Position numbers and translations under genes: made by a program. Under the pieces are notes generated by a model. It made no database searches. It saw nothing but the letters and a program-made list of their open reading frames with translations, and was not told where the DNA came from. A stretch of DNA of 64,000 nucleotides from JACDAE01 sp963744875 (GTDB taxonomy: Bacteria; Chloroflexota; Ktedonobacteria; Ktedonobacterales; Ktedonobacteraceae), in assembly GCA_963744875.1 (NCBI GenBank), contig CAVUVQ010000050.1, forward strand, positions 92,045 to 156,044, given 5' to 3'. This document shows, piece after piece, positions 1-8,987 of the stretch. Each line of letters starts with the position of its first letter. The stretch's first letter is position 1.

Positions 1-301
1 GGCTCTCTTTAATCTCGCGCAAGGTAACGGGTTGTGCTAAACGGCGCACAAAGGCCACATCTACGACCCAGCTTTTGTCATCGTTTGGATCGGGCCGCGG
101 CTCTGAGATTACACGTGCGAGTCCCACGATAGCTGCTTCACCCATACTATGATAAATAAAAACATCATCGCCCGTATGCATTGAGCGAATTACAAGTCGC
201 GCCGCTGGACTGCGTACACCATCCCACGTCGTCTCTTTGTCATGCTCAAGGTGCGCCAGTGAGTAAGTCTCAGGGTCCGTCTTCGCTAGAAAATACGCCA
301 T
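1..301 (-). CDS. EVE-domain protein (C-terminus cut by window edge)
   Basis: About 100 residues are visible, beginning MAYFLAKTDPETYS and continuing with TTWDGVRSPAARL and GDDVFIYHS. This is the usual start of EVE-domain proteins (the DUF55/thymocyte nuclear protein 1 fold, related to PUA and YTH folds), which are thought to bind modified bases in nucleic acid. The WDGVR and FYLAK-like segments line the pocket in the family. I chose the ATG at 301 because an AGGAAGG ribosome site lies a few bases upstream. An upstream in-frame ATG at 340 lacks one. The reading frame runs open off the left edge, so the last third of the protein is missing. Substrate unknown. Confidence 0.75.
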   Translation of the reverse strand, partial: MAYFLAKTDPETYSLAHLEHDKETTWDGVRSPAARLVIRSMHTGDDVFIYHSMGEAAIVGLARVISEPRPDPNDDKSWVVDVAFVRRLAQPVTLREIKES

Positions 302-565
302 AATATCGCCACCTTCCTCGTCATACTTTATTGGATGCATTGCAATTTATTTTATCATCATAATGAATAACATAATAAAAAAATTTGAGACAAACTTGTG
401 ACCAATTTTCTCTAACCAACTCCCCCTTGTCTCCGTATACACTTATGTAGCCGTAATAATATTAGATGAGCTACGACATAGGACAACATACGCTAGAGGT
501 TATATCCGATTTCGGTAGGATTGGGCCAGTAGTGAAGCCATAGTGCTCATTCTCTACTGGAAAAG

Positions 566-579
566 ATACTGTACAGTAT
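566..579. promoter_or_regulatory. Perfect 14-bp palindrome upstream of the DUF4342 gene
   Basis: ATACTGTACAGTAT reads the same on both strands and lies about 45 bases before the start at 625. The position and perfect symmetry suit an operator for a dimeric repressor. The rest of the 302-624 gap is AT-rich with no recognisable gene. Function is inferred. Confidence 0.35.
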
Positions 580-624
580 AAGAGCGTAATACAGAGAAAA
601 GAAAGAGAAAGGTACAATACTATT

Positions 625-978
625 ATGACACAGACAGATCCTAACAACATTGAGCAGCGCACAGGCTATGGCGTTGAAGAGTTGCAGGTCATGGGCGAGC
701 AGTTACTCTCCAAGGTGAAAGAAGTCATCCACGAGGGCAACGTCCGTCGCCTGATTATCAAGCAGGATGGCCGCACATTGTTGGAGATTCCTCTGACAAT
801 CGGCGTTGCAGGCGTGGTTCTGGCTCCAGTATGGGCCGCAATCGGCGTCCTTGGCGCATTGATTGCACAATGCTCGATCGAGGTCGTACGCTCAGAGTCT
901 CCTGCCGAGGCGGTGAAAGATGCCATCCAAACTACGTATGATAACATCACTCCTCCTGAGAACCCTGCATCGTTCTAA
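625..978 (+). CDS. DUF4342 domain protein
   Basis: A 117-residue protein matching the DUF4342 pattern. The N-terminal half is a hydrophilic helix ending KVKEVIHEGNVRRLIIK, followed by GRTLLEIPLTIGVAGVVLAPVWAAIGVLGA, a hydrophobic hairpin that may touch the membrane. The family is found in Firmicutes and Chloroflexota and has no established function. The conserved phrase about holding a ligand (RLIIKQDGRTLLEIP) occurs in full. The start is supported by GAGAAAGG upstream. It is transcribed alone, and a palindrome at 566-579 could control it. Confidence 0.75.
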   Translation: MTQTDPNNIEQRTGYGVEELQVMGEQLLSKVKEVIHEGNVRRLIIKQDGRTLLEIPLTIGVAGVVLAPVWAAIGVLGALIAQCSIEVVRSESPAEAVKDAIQTTYDNITPPENPASF

Positions 979-1238
979 AAGACGTGGGTGAACATTCGTA
1001 AAGCGGGGTCTGCATGCTACTTTGTGCAGGCTCCGGGCTTATTCCACTTGCCCACCACGTATCTCCCCTCAAGAACAAATCCCCACCACACATCTCCACA
1101 CCTACGCTAATAGCGTATAATGTAAATAGAAAAGAGTATCAACTCAACCATACTCAATATATGGAGAAAATTGGGCGTGCTCTCTTCGTATTACCAATAG
1201 TATTGCAATAACACATATTTTTAAGCACACATCGAAAG

Positions 1239-1730
1239 GTGATTTCGGCATGCCGATCGCAACATCCTGCACAAATTGAACGCTATGAAATGGCCCCTTC
1301 ACTAGTTATAGCTACTCTAAAGGGACTGGACGAAGCGCAGATGCAACAGATCCCGACAGAGGGAGAATGGAGCATTCACGAGATCGTTATTCACCTGGCC
1401 GATAGCGAGACAATGGGCTACTGGCGGATACGCAAAACGTTGGCAGAAGCAGGCTCCACTCTCCCAATTTATAATGAGGCGGCCTGGGCACAGAAACTCT
1501 CCTATCATTCTCAGGAACGCGCACTGGCATTGGCACTCTTCAGCAGTTTGCGAGCTTCTACCACTGCTCTACTACGCTCGCTTCCTGCCGCAAGTTGGGA
1601 ACTTACCAGCAACCATCCAGAACATGGTAAAATTATGGTCTACGATCTCTTCAATATCTATCTGGAACATGGTGAGATCCACCTGCAACAGATTGAGCGC
1701 GTCAAACACCTATTTTCAACAATTGCATAA
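1239..1730 (+). CDS. DinB/YfiT-like four-helix protein
   Basis: About 163 residues with the DinB-like layout: HPAQIERYEMAPSLV, then EWSIHEIVIHLADSE (first metal histidine) and a late DLFNIYLEHGEIHLQQIERV (final metal histidines). These proteins bind a divalent metal through three histidines and commonly act as thiol-dependent transferases. Partner thiol and substrate are not evident. The start is uncertain. The open frame begins with GTG at 1239, too close to its AAAGG site. An ATG at 1250 is better spaced but in another frame, and would join this protein after a single-base change, giving the more typical MPIQHPAQIERYE start. A small frame error is therefore possible here too. Confidence 0.75.
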   Translation: MISACRSQHPAQIERYEMAPSLVIATLKGLDEAQMQQIPTEGEWSIHEIVIHLADSETMGYWRIRKTLAEAGSTLPIYNEAAWAQKLSYHSQERALALALFSSLRASTTALLRSLPAASWELTSNHPEHGKIMVYDLFNIYLEHGEIHLQQIERVKHLFSTIA

Positions 1731-1754
1731 CATGTATTGGTCGGGGGAGGCATA

Positions 1755-2288
1755 ATGACAGGTACTATGGCCGCACGCGCCGCACACACGAACAGGTTAC
1801 GTCAAACATATACATTGCTCGGATTGGGCGTCGTCTTTATTCTGGCCGCTTTGATTTTGCGCTTGAACTCCTATGAATATCCACTGGGCGTTTTCTTGCT
1901 TGGCATCGGCCTACTCATCGGCGCATTCATCTACCCACCGCGCCTGATGATTGCAGGATGGTTGGTAACACCTTTAGGGTTTGCTGTCTTTCTTACATTC
2001 AAGCGTTTTATTCCGGGGAGCCAGGTGCTTGCCTTCTTCATTCTCGCACTCGGTGTTGGCCTGCTGGCAATTTCTCTCGTCGGGCGCAGGGGCTACGTTG
2101 GCAAGGGGGCAATATCGCCCGCGATCCTTGTCCTGGTCGTGGGCATCGTCGAACTATTGCTGGCCCGTGGCCTTACACCAGCAGGTTTTATTCCCTTCAT
2201 GCTCTCCCTCTGGCTACCAGGCATCGGATTACTTGTCGTTGGCCTCGCCTACCTGCTCACCAATGGGAGAGGCGGATACGCATTTTAA
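1755..2288 (+). CDS. Multi-pass membrane protein, function unknown
   Basis: A protein of about 177 residues with roughly five to six hydrophobic segments (for example LLGLGVVFILAALIL, VFLLGIGLLIGAFIY, VLAFFILALGVGLLAISLV and ILVLVVGIVELLLA). The positive N-terminus suggests a cytoplasmic start. I do not recognise a named family. The ATG at 1755 is preceded by GGGGGAGG at good spacing. A TTG 18 bases earlier is in frame but weaker. The gene starts 24 bases after the DinB-like gene, so the two are probably co-transcribed. Confidence 0.65.
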   Translation: MTGTMAARAAHTNRLRQTYTLLGLGVVFILAALILRLNSYEYPLGVFLLGIGLLIGAFIYPPRLMIAGWLVTPLGFAVFLTFKRFIPGSQVLAFFILALGVGLLAISLVGRRGYVGKGAISPAILVLVVGIVELLLARGLTPAGFIPFMLSLWLPGIGLLVVGLAYLLTNGRGGYAF

Positions 2289-2317
2289 GATCCATGAGTT
2301 GTTACTTCAGAGGAGTT

Positions 2318-3127
2318 CTAAAGTGGTTTTGTTGCTTTCAATGAAAAGGTCATTGGAACCAGGTTCTCTTTCTGAGGATCTTTCATCCTGAAAAATCTAT
2401 CCTCACCTTTTACCATGTCTGGAAAGTTTTCCCAGCCACAGAAAGGGAACTCGTGAAAGAACTCTATTTTTAGACCTGCCGAGATGAGGGACATAAAAAT
2501 TTCGCTCAGAGGATGATTCCACCCATACGTGACTGTGTGGATCTTTTTTGCGCTCCGATCAGCGTATGTTCCCTCTTCTTCGCTCTTAATAGGCTCAGGC
2601 GAAAAATAGGAGTAGGCAACCTGGAAATCAGTCGACTTGTCATCAAGCGTCCACATAAAGGGATGGGCCTCGACAATATAGAAGAACCCGCCCGGCTTGA
2701 GATAATCAGCGATGATTTTGCCCCAGGGAAGCAGGTCAGGAAGCCAGCCAATCACTCCATATGAGGTATATACAATGTCGAATGTCCCTGAAAGAACCTG
2801 GGGGAGTTGATAGATGTTGGATTGGATAAAGGTAGCATCCAGGCCTGTCTCTTTACTTAACGACCGGGCTAACATAATGGCTTTCTCTGAGAAATCGACT
2901 CCCGTGACCGTGGCACCCAACCTTGCCCAGGACAAAGTATCCATGCCAAAGTGACATTGCAAATGCAGCAACGACTTTCCGGCGACATCTCCCACCTCTT
3001 CTCGTTCAAGATTTTTGAGCTTCGATATGCCTGCTTTAAAGCTTTCTAGCAGGTAGGTATCACCTTGCGCATGGATATCTACCGCTTCGTTCCACCATGC
3101 GAGATTGGCTTCTGTGTATTTGTCCAT
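2318..3127 (-). CDS. Class I SAM-dependent methyltransferase
   Basis: A 269-residue enzyme with the Rossmann-like methyltransferase motifs: motif I LLHLQCHFGMDTLSWARLGA (around residue 55), the acidic end of strand 2 in TGVDFSEKAIMLA, and FDIVYTSYGVIGWLPD followed by LKPGGFFYIVEAHP. This variant (HLQCHFGMDTLS) is common in small-molecule methyltransferases of the Methyltransf_25 type. The target is unknown. It converges on the membrane protein at 1755 and is followed upstream by the HicB-DinB gene on the same strand, with 46 bases between. Confidence 0.85.
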   Translation of the reverse strand: MDKYTEANLAWWNEAVDIHAQGDTYLLESFKAGISKLKNLEREEVGDVAGKSLLHLQCHFGMDTLSWARLGATVTGVDFSEKAIMLARSLSKETGLDATFIQSNIYQLPQVLSGTFDIVYTSYGVIGWLPDLLPWGKIIADYLKPGGFFYIVEAHPFMWTLDDKSTDFQVAYSYFSPEPIKSEEEGTYADRSAKKIHTVTYGWNHPLSEIFMSLISAGLKIEFFHEFPFCGWENFPDMVKGEDRFFRMKDPQKENLVPMTFSLKATKPL

Positions 3128-3173
3128 AGACGTTGTCCTTTCTTACACACAGATACAGGGAAAGCCAAATTCG

Positions 3174-3887
3174 TTAATCTAACCCTCCCAGCCGCTCTTT
3201 CAACTCTACCAGGTGCTCCCATTCATGCTCAAGCATCCTGCGTACCATTCTACGCACAGTTTGCACCTGCTTGCCATGTGTGACGATCTCTGAAAGTTCT
3301 TGCGCATTGAAAGAACGCAGCTTCTCGATCTCAGCTCTACGCATCTGCTCCATACGCACGAGAAGTTCGTCCTTTGGCAGATGCTCAATCGAACCAGGGC
3401 CACGTACCCCCTCTATTTTCCCAAGGTTACGCACATATGAGTACTCGGCCCCAAAAACATGTTCAATGATTGAGCGCACCGATCTCCCTTTTTGCTGTGG
3501 CTCTTCCGCTAATTGTTCCTCGCTCAAGCCATTGATAAGAGAGAGTAACTCCAGGCGTGACCATTGCAGGTGCTGAAGATGTTCTTCCAGTTCTTGCGCT
3601 GTGAGTGGCTCAAGATCAGCCTGGAACACGACGTAAGGACTCCCATGGCCGAGCCACTCTCCCTCGGTAATATGTTGTGCGATCTGTAGCTGGATATCCT
3701 GAGTGCTGTCAACATCTGCTCCGTGGCGCTGTAGGAAACGGAGATACGTACGGATCGCTTCCGGCGTACTCTCCAGGGCTTTTTCAGTGGTTGGACCCGC
3801 AGCAATACATCCCAACAGATCAAAAACGTGCACCATTGTTGTTTTATGTTTTGGACCCGATTCAAGATAAAGATTATAAAGCGTCAT
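3174..3887 (-). CDS. HicB-like / DinB-family fusion protein
   Basis: About 237 residues in two parts. Residues 1-75 (MTLYNLYLESGPKHKTTMVHV, then LGCIAAGPTTEKALESTPEAI) resemble the partial RNase H fold of HicB antitoxins, including the phrase where HicB has GCxxxGxTxEEAxxN. Residues 100-237 are a DinB-like helical bundle with SVRSIIEHVFGAEYSYVRN and a final MLEHEWEHLVEL that could supply metal histidines. I chose the ATG at 3887 because AAAGGTGG lies just upstream. The open frame extends further without support. No HicA toxin gene is adjacent, so the HicB part is probably a ligand or fold module rather than an antitoxin. It follows topoisomerase A on the same strand. Confidence 0.75.
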   Translation of the reverse strand: MTLYNLYLESGPKHKTTMVHVFDLLGCIAAGPTTEKALESTPEAIRTYLRFLQRHGADVDSTQDIQLQIAQHITEGEWLGHGSPYVVFQADLEPLTAQELEEHLQHLQWSRLELLSLINGLSEEQLAEEPQQKGRSVRSIIEHVFGAEYSYVRNLGKIEGVRGPGSIEHLPKDELLVRMEQMRRAEIEKLRSFNAQELSEIVTHGKQVQTVRRMVRRMLEHEWEHLVELKERLGGLD

Positions 3888-4089
3888 ATGGTCGCCACCT
3901 TTCTTACAGCGCCAGGGCGGGGCGATCAATCGCACGGACCCGCCCGCGCTCACCACCTACAATTGCCCACCACCTACAATTTGAGCATAGACACAATACG
4001 CCCATCCACCAGCGTGACCCCTTTGCGTGCCCTGGTGAAGGCCTTCACATCCCTTGCTTTAACGACGGTTGTTTGTTGCTCACCGTTTG

Positions 4090-6444
4090 CTACCTGTAGA
4101 CAGTCACGAGCAATGTATCCTCTTCGCTGATGAGCATGCTTAGCAAGATATGTTCGCGGTCCGTTAATTCGGTTGTGACTACACCTGCAGTTGCACGCCC
4201 CTTTTGTGGATACTGGCTCGTGGGCACTTTCTTGACCAGACCGCTATCTGTCACAACCAGGAAGTTCACCAGTCCCTCTTGTTGACTGGAGAGGACGGAT
4301 GCACTGATCACCGTCGCTCCCTTGCCCAGCGCCATCGCAGCGACTCCCTGACCAACACGTCCTTGAGCACGTAGCGTCTCGTCACTGAAGCGCAGCGTCT
4401 GTCCGCTATTCGTCGTTACAAAGTATTCGCTCTGCCCATCAGAGATTAATGCGGCTACGATACTATCGCCATCCGCAAGCTTCATATCCTGTAAACCGTC
4501 AACATCTGCTGTCTTATACTCGCTAAGAGGCGATTTCTTGACCTTACCCAGTTTGCTGAAGGTGACCAGATAGCGATTCTCGTCGTACGCTTCGATGGGA
4601 AGAATTGCTACAACCTCTTCTCCCGCCGCTAATTCCAGGAGTTTGCGCAAAGGTTCGCCCTTCGTTGAGCGCGTGCCAGCCGGAATGCGGTGCGTGGCGA
4701 TCTGAAATACACGTCCACTGGAAGCAACACAGAGAAGGTAATCCTGCGAGGTGGTCGCGATAATCTGGCGCAGTTGCTCATCGCCACGTACAGGAGTGTA
4801 AGTAGTATTACCGTTTTTGCCGCGCGGTTTGAATGTATCAGCAGGCAAGGCTTTGATTGACCCGGAACGCATGACGGCAATGGTTATTTGCTCACGATCA
4901 TGCAGCATCTCAACCACGGTGACAGGCGCGTGAAGCTGACCCTCAACATCAATGATGGTGCGACGCTCATCGCTGAACTGCTTGATCAGTTGCTGCATCT
5001 CTTTTTTCAGCGAGGAGATCAGCGCTTTACGATCTGACAGCAGGCTTTCTAATTCGGCGATACGGCCTTGCAGATCCTCTTTTTCCTTCACATATTTGCC
5101 CGCATCCAGGCGTGTCACCTGGGCCAGCGTCATTGAGGCGATCACGTCAGATTGGATGGAGGTAAGAGAATACTTCGCCTCGATCTCTTTGCGAGCAGCG
5201 GCCCGATCTTCTGCTTGCTGGAATATCTTGACGATCTGCTCGGCATTGGCACTACCAATGATGAGGCCTTCGACAACGTGCAGGCGCTCACGAGCTTTGC
5301 GCAGATCAAACTCAGCTCTACGGGTGAGGATATCAATCTGATGGTTATTCCAATAGTTCAGCAATTCGAGCAGGCCAACTTGCTTCGGCTGACGAGCGGC
5401 CTGCATCGGCGAACCAAAGAGAAAGACCATCTGAAACGAAAGACCGATCTGCAGGTCTGTTTCGTTAAAAAGGAGCGAGAGCATCTGGGCTGCATCGGCA
5501 TCTTTACGCAGGTCCAGAACGATGCGCATCCCCTTCTCGGTATCGCTTTCGTCGCGCACATCGGGCATCAAACCTTCGAGTTTACGCGCATTAATGGCTT
5601 TGACGATCGAGGCTTTGATCCTGTCTCTCCCAATTGGGGGGATCTGGGTAATGATCAGCGAACGATTGCGCGGCGTCTCCTCCAGGCGCACTTCAGCACG
5701 CACAATGATGCGTCCCTTGCCATTGGTAAAGTAGTCTTTGATGCCATCAGTGCCGATAATGCGCCCACCCTGCGAGAAATCTGGTCCCTGGATATAACCC
5801 CTCAGTTGCTCAACGCTCATGTCAGGCTTATCCAATAGCGCAATGCAAGCACGTAACACCTCACCCAGATTATGCGGCGGGATATTGGTAGAGAGACCTA
5901 CGGCAATGCCACTCGATGGATTGACGATGGGTGGAATGCGCCCAGGTAGATAATCCGGCTCAACCACCTTCGGGTCCTGCTTATAGGTTGGATGCAGCGG
6001 GACGGTCTCTTTTTCCATATCGGCCATCAACGCATCAGCTAATGGCGAGAGACGCATCTCGGTATAACGATAGGCTGCAGGCGCATCACCATCCTCACTG
6101 CCCATATTGCCCTGACCCTCGATCAATGGATAGCGCATCGTGAAAGGCTGAGCCATGCGCACCGCTGCATCATACACGGAGGTATCACCGTGTGGATGAT
6201 AGTTACCGAGAATCAGCCCCACGATCTCGGCACTCTTCACCGTTGGACGCGTGGGGAGATAGCGTGCCTCACGCATACCAGCCAGAATACGCCGCTGCAC
6301 AGGTTTGAGACCATCACGAGCATCAGGCAGGGCACGATCAGTTACAACTGAGAGGCCATAGGTCGCAAATGCCTGCGATAGGATGACCGAAAAATCTTCG
6401 CGATCAATGCCAGTTTCTACAATTTCTTCCGGTGTACGAGCCAT
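4090..6444 (-). CDS. Type IIA DNA topoisomerase subunit A (GyrA/ParC)
   Basis: The breakage-reunion subunit of an ATP-dependent topoisomerase. 784 residues are read here. The winged-helix domain carries LPDARDGLKPVQRRIL and GNYHPHGDTSVYDA, and the catalytic tyrosine is Tyr127 in AAYRYTEMRL. A long coiled coil and beta-pinwheel blades follow. A canonical GyrA box is not visible (PRGKNGN sits at its place), so gyrase versus topo IV cannot be settled. The end looks broken: past the stop, a second frame continues ANGEQQTTVVKARDV and TRARKGVTLVDGRIVSMLKL to a stop at 3974-3976, which is a typical C-terminal strand of this family. One missing base near 4095-4101 would give about 823 residues. The gene starts 3 bases after the B subunit. 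Confidence 0.93.
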   Translation of the reverse strand: MARTPEEIVETGIDREDFSVILSQAFATYGLSVVTDRALPDARDGLKPVQRRILAGMREARYLPTRPTVKSAEIVGLILGNYHPHGDTSVYDAAVRMAQPFTMRYPLIEGQGNMGSEDGDAPAAYRYTEMRLSPLADALMADMEKETVPLHPTYKQDPKVVEPDYLPGRIPPIVNPSSGIAVGLSTNIPPHNLGEVLRACIALLDKPDMSVEQLRGYIQGPDFSQGGRIIGTDGIKDYFTNGKGRIIVRAEVRLEETPRNRSLIITQIPPIGRDRIKASIVKAINARKLEGLMPDVRDESDTEKGMRIVLDLRKDADAAQMLSLLFNETDLQIGLSFQMVFLFGSPMQAARQPKQVGLLELLNYWNNHQIDILTRRAEFDLRKARERLHVVEGLIIGSANAEQIVKIFQQAEDRAAARKEIEAKYSLTSIQSDVIASMTLAQVTRLDAGKYVKEKEDLQGRIAELESLLSDRKALISSLKKEMQQLIKQFSDERRTIIDVEGQLHAPVTVVEMLHDREQITIAVMRSGSIKALPADTFKPRGKNGNTTYTPVRGDEQLRQIIATTSQDYLLCVASSGRVFQIATHRIPAGTRSTKGEPLRKLLELAAGEEVVAILPIEAYDENRYLVTFSKLGKVKKSPLSEYKTADVDGLQDMKLADGDSIVAALISDGQSEYFVTTNSGQTLRFSDETLRAQGRVGQGVAAMALGKGATVISASVLSSQQEGLVNFLVVTDSGLVKKVPTSQYPQKGRATAGVVTTELTDREHILLSMLISEEDTLLVTVYR

Positions 6445-6447
6445 TAT

Positions 6448-8532
6448 CTATACATCCAATTCCTTAATTTTGCGCGAGTGCTCGGCCAGGAATAGACGGC
6501 GGCGCTCCGCGTTCTTGTCTTCCATCAATTCTGTCACCAACTTTGCCGCCAGGACGCCATCCTCCATGGTCACACGCTTCAACACACGACGAGCTGGATC
6601 AAGCGTCGTATCGCGCAGCTCTTTGGGGTTCATCTCACCCAGGCCTTTGAAGCGTTTGAACTCTAGATTCTGCGCATCAGCATGTGTATCCACAAACTGA
6701 TCGCGCTTCTCATCATTCAGCAACCAGACCACTTTCCCCTTATACTTGACCGAATAGAGTGGGGGACAGGCGATATAGACATGGCCGCGCTCGATCAGAT
6801 CGCTGAATTCTTGATGAAAGAGCGTCAGGAGCAGGCATTGAATATGCAACCCGTCCACGTCGGCATCGGTGGCGATGATGACGCGATTAAATTTGAGTCT
6901 GCTGATATCGAAAACATCACGCGTGCCAGTGCCCAGAACGTTGATAATCGTGCGAATCTCTTCGTTTTCGACGATACTTTTCAGATCCGCCTTCGCGACA
7001 TTCAACGGCTTACCCTTGAGTTTGAGCACAGCCTGAAAATCGGAGAAGCGTCCCTGACCAGCACTTCCACCAGCGGAGTCGCCCTCAACAATGAAGAGTT
7101 CCGCTCGCGAAGCATCAGATGTGTTACAACGCAAGAACTTTTTGGAGAGCGTGGTATCAATCAACTCGCCATTTTTCTTGTTGCCAGCTCGCGCCAGTTC
7201 CTCGACCAGTTGCGCTTCGTTGCGGGCCTTCTGCATCTGCAAGATCTTCTTAAGCCACTCTTTGCCTGCAACGGGATTACTTTCAAACCAGTCCTTCAAT
7301 CCTTCGTCGACGATCGAGCGCACCATACCCTCGACGGGTGCGTTGTTCAGGCGATCTTTGGTCTGGCCCTGGAATTGCGGATTGGTCAACTTGACCGAGA
7401 TGACCACGTTCAAGCCTTGCTGAATCACTTCCGGCTTGAAGGCTTCTTTCTCACGGCTTTTGATCACGCTCAACTTGAGTGCGTAATCATTCACGACTTT
7501 CGTCAAGGCCGCTTTAAAGCCCGTTTCATGCACGCCACCATCACGCGTGCGTACAGCATTGGCATAACTATACATCGTGATTTTATAGCCACTGGTCGGC
7601 TGTAGGGCCACCTCAACGCGTACATCGTCCTTCTCTTTGGCAATGGCGATGACATGCTTGAAAAGTGGCGTGTTGGTGCTGGCCGTCAGTTCACGTACAT
7701 AGTCGGGTAAGCCATCACGCGAATAAAAGAGACGCGTTACCTGCTCGTCGCGCTCGTCGTCCCAGGCGTCCAGATGGAATGAGACGCCGCGATTGAGAAA
7801 TGCAGAAGCGCTCAGGCGACTCTCAATGGCCGCCAGCTCATAATAGGCATCAGGATCAAAGATTGAGCGATCATACAACCAGCGCAACTGTGTACCATGC
7901 AACTTTGGATCACAGGCCACCACCTGATGAGGCATGGCAAAGCCACGACTGAACGTCTGGGTAAACTGCTGTCCATCCTTCCAGATGGTTAATTCCAGCT
8001 TTTCTGAGAGAGCATTGATAACAGTTGAACCAACACCATGCAGGCCACCGGCTGTCTTATACGCACCCTCGGAGAACTTGCCACCCGAATGTGGGACCGT
8101 GAGAATTACCGTCGCCGCCGGAAGATAATCACCCTGGTAGAGCATCAGGTCAAAGGGCATACCTCGCCCCTCATCGCGTACAGTGACCCAACCTTCACGA
8201 TCAATACTCGCCCAGACATCCTTCCCAAAACCCGCCACCGCTTCATCGACGGCGTTATCCAGCGCCTCCCAGATGAGGTGAAGCAGGCCGGAGGTAGATG
8301 TCGAACCAATATACATTCCAGGACGATGACGAATCGCAGCAATCCCCTCCAGCACCTGAATATCAGCGGCTGAATAGGCTATATTTGTTTGTTTCTTTGC
8401 CTTCGGCACAGTTTTTACCCCCGATGGCTCAGAGCTTTTCTCACTAGCGTTATTCGTAAAAAGTGAAAGTTGTTCCTGAACGATAGCAGCTTCATCTTGC
8501 ATGGGCAGGGGAACCTTCGAGGAACGGGACAT
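6448..8532 (-). CDS. Type IIA DNA topoisomerase subunit B (GyrB/ParE)
   Basis: The ATPase subunit, 694 residues. The GHKL ATP site shows EALDNAVDEAVAG, VRDEGRGMPFD and TAGGLHGVGSTVINALS. A transducer domain follows, and then a TOPRIM metal site with FIVEGDSAGGSAGQGR and IIATDADVDGLHIQCLLL. The C-terminal FKRFKGLGEMNPKELRDTTLDP is typical. An extra N-terminal stretch of about 55 residues, rich in Ser, Lys and Gln, precedes the ATPase domain. The ATG at 8532 has GAGGT 12 bases upstream. It is the first gene of the two-gene topoisomerase operon, with a small perfect hairpin in its leader at 8563-8581. Confidence 0.95.
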   Translation of the reverse strand: MSRSSKVPLPMQDEAAIVQEQLSLFTNNASEKSSEPSGVKTVPKAKKQTNIAYSAADIQVLEGIAAIRHRPGMYIGSTSTSGLLHLIWEALDNAVDEAVAGFGKDVWASIDREGWVTVRDEGRGMPFDLMLYQGDYLPAATVILTVPHSGGKFSEGAYKTAGGLHGVGSTVINALSEKLELTIWKDGQQFTQTFSRGFAMPHQVVACDPKLHGTQLRWLYDRSIFDPDAYYELAAIESRLSASAFLNRGVSFHLDAWDDERDEQVTRLFYSRDGLPDYVRELTASTNTPLFKHVIAIAKEKDDVRVEVALQPTSGYKITMYSYANAVRTRDGGVHETGFKAALTKVVNDYALKLSVIKSREKEAFKPEVIQQGLNVVISVKLTNPQFQGQTKDRLNNAPVEGMVRSIVDEGLKDWFESNPVAGKEWLKKILQMQKARNEAQLVEELARAGNKKNGELIDTTLSKKFLRCNTSDASRAELFIVEGDSAGGSAGQGRFSDFQAVLKLKGKPLNVAKADLKSIVENEEIRTIINVLGTGTRDVFDISRLKFNRVIIATDADVDGLHIQCLLLTLFHQEFSDLIERGHVYIACPPLYSVKYKGKVVWLLNDEKRDQFVDTHADAQNLEFKRFKGLGEMNPKELRDTTLDPARRVLKRVTMEDGVLAAKLVTELMEDKNAERRRLFLAEHSRKIKELDV

Positions 8533-8562
8533 CTTCTCTATACCTCATTTCAAAACACTTTC

Positions 8563-8581
8563 TATGCTGCTTTTCAGCATA
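8563..8581 (-). promoter_or_regulatory. Small perfect hairpin in the topoisomerase B leader
   Basis: TATGCTG and CAGCATA pair around a five-base loop about 30 bases upstream of the topoisomerase B start. It could be an operator or an mRNA structure. It lacks a following T-run, so it is not a standard terminator. Confidence 0.3.
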
Positions 8582-8987
8582 CAGCCTTCTCTGAAGAAAG
8601 TCAATACGGTTATAGACCAAAAGTTCTAATTTTAAAAAAGCCGCTTTCGGCAAACACTCTTCCAACCCTTTCTCCCTTTACTCTTCTTTTGGTAGTAGAA
8701 ACGAACGGAAGTGAGCAGTTATTCCCTTTTTGTATATATGATAGAACGAAGAAAGTGCTTCGTCTTCACTCCTGGTTCTGTTTACTTATTACTCTAGCAC
8801 TTCTCATCATAACTTTTCCACTTCATACGCATGTGATTTCTATACATTGGCTACATTCACAACAATTTCACAGACGGGATTGTATTTTCTCTCGCGTTCG
8901 ATTATAATTACTCCAATTGTTATATACTATCTTATTGTTTATGCTTATTCTTATTTTTATTTTACGTAGGAAGGATTATATAGGGTT
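8582..8987. other. Intergenic region with no recognisable gene
   Basis: An AT-rich gap between the divergent topoisomerase operon and the regulator at 8988. I see no convincing gene or RNA. It must hold both promoters. The last bases (GTAGGAAGGATTATATAGGGTT) contain the GGAAGGA ribosome site for the regulator. Confidence 0.5.

Noticed and set aside
3930..3990. Short direct repeat CCACCTACAATT as a regulatory element
   Set aside because: Two adjacent copies fall in the likely true C-terminal coding end of topoisomerase A, so they are probably incidental.
5152..5838. 228-codon open frame antisense to topoisomerase A
   Set aside because: It lies entirely opposite a conserved gene and has no protein pattern of its own.
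6682..7605. 307-codon open frame antisense to topoisomerase B
   Set aside because: A shadow of the highly conserved B subunit, with no recognisable domain or ribosome site.
8470..8907. 145-codon open frame in the gap upstream of the topoisomerase operon
   Set aside because: It starts inside the B subunit on the other strand, has no ribosome site and no family resemblance.
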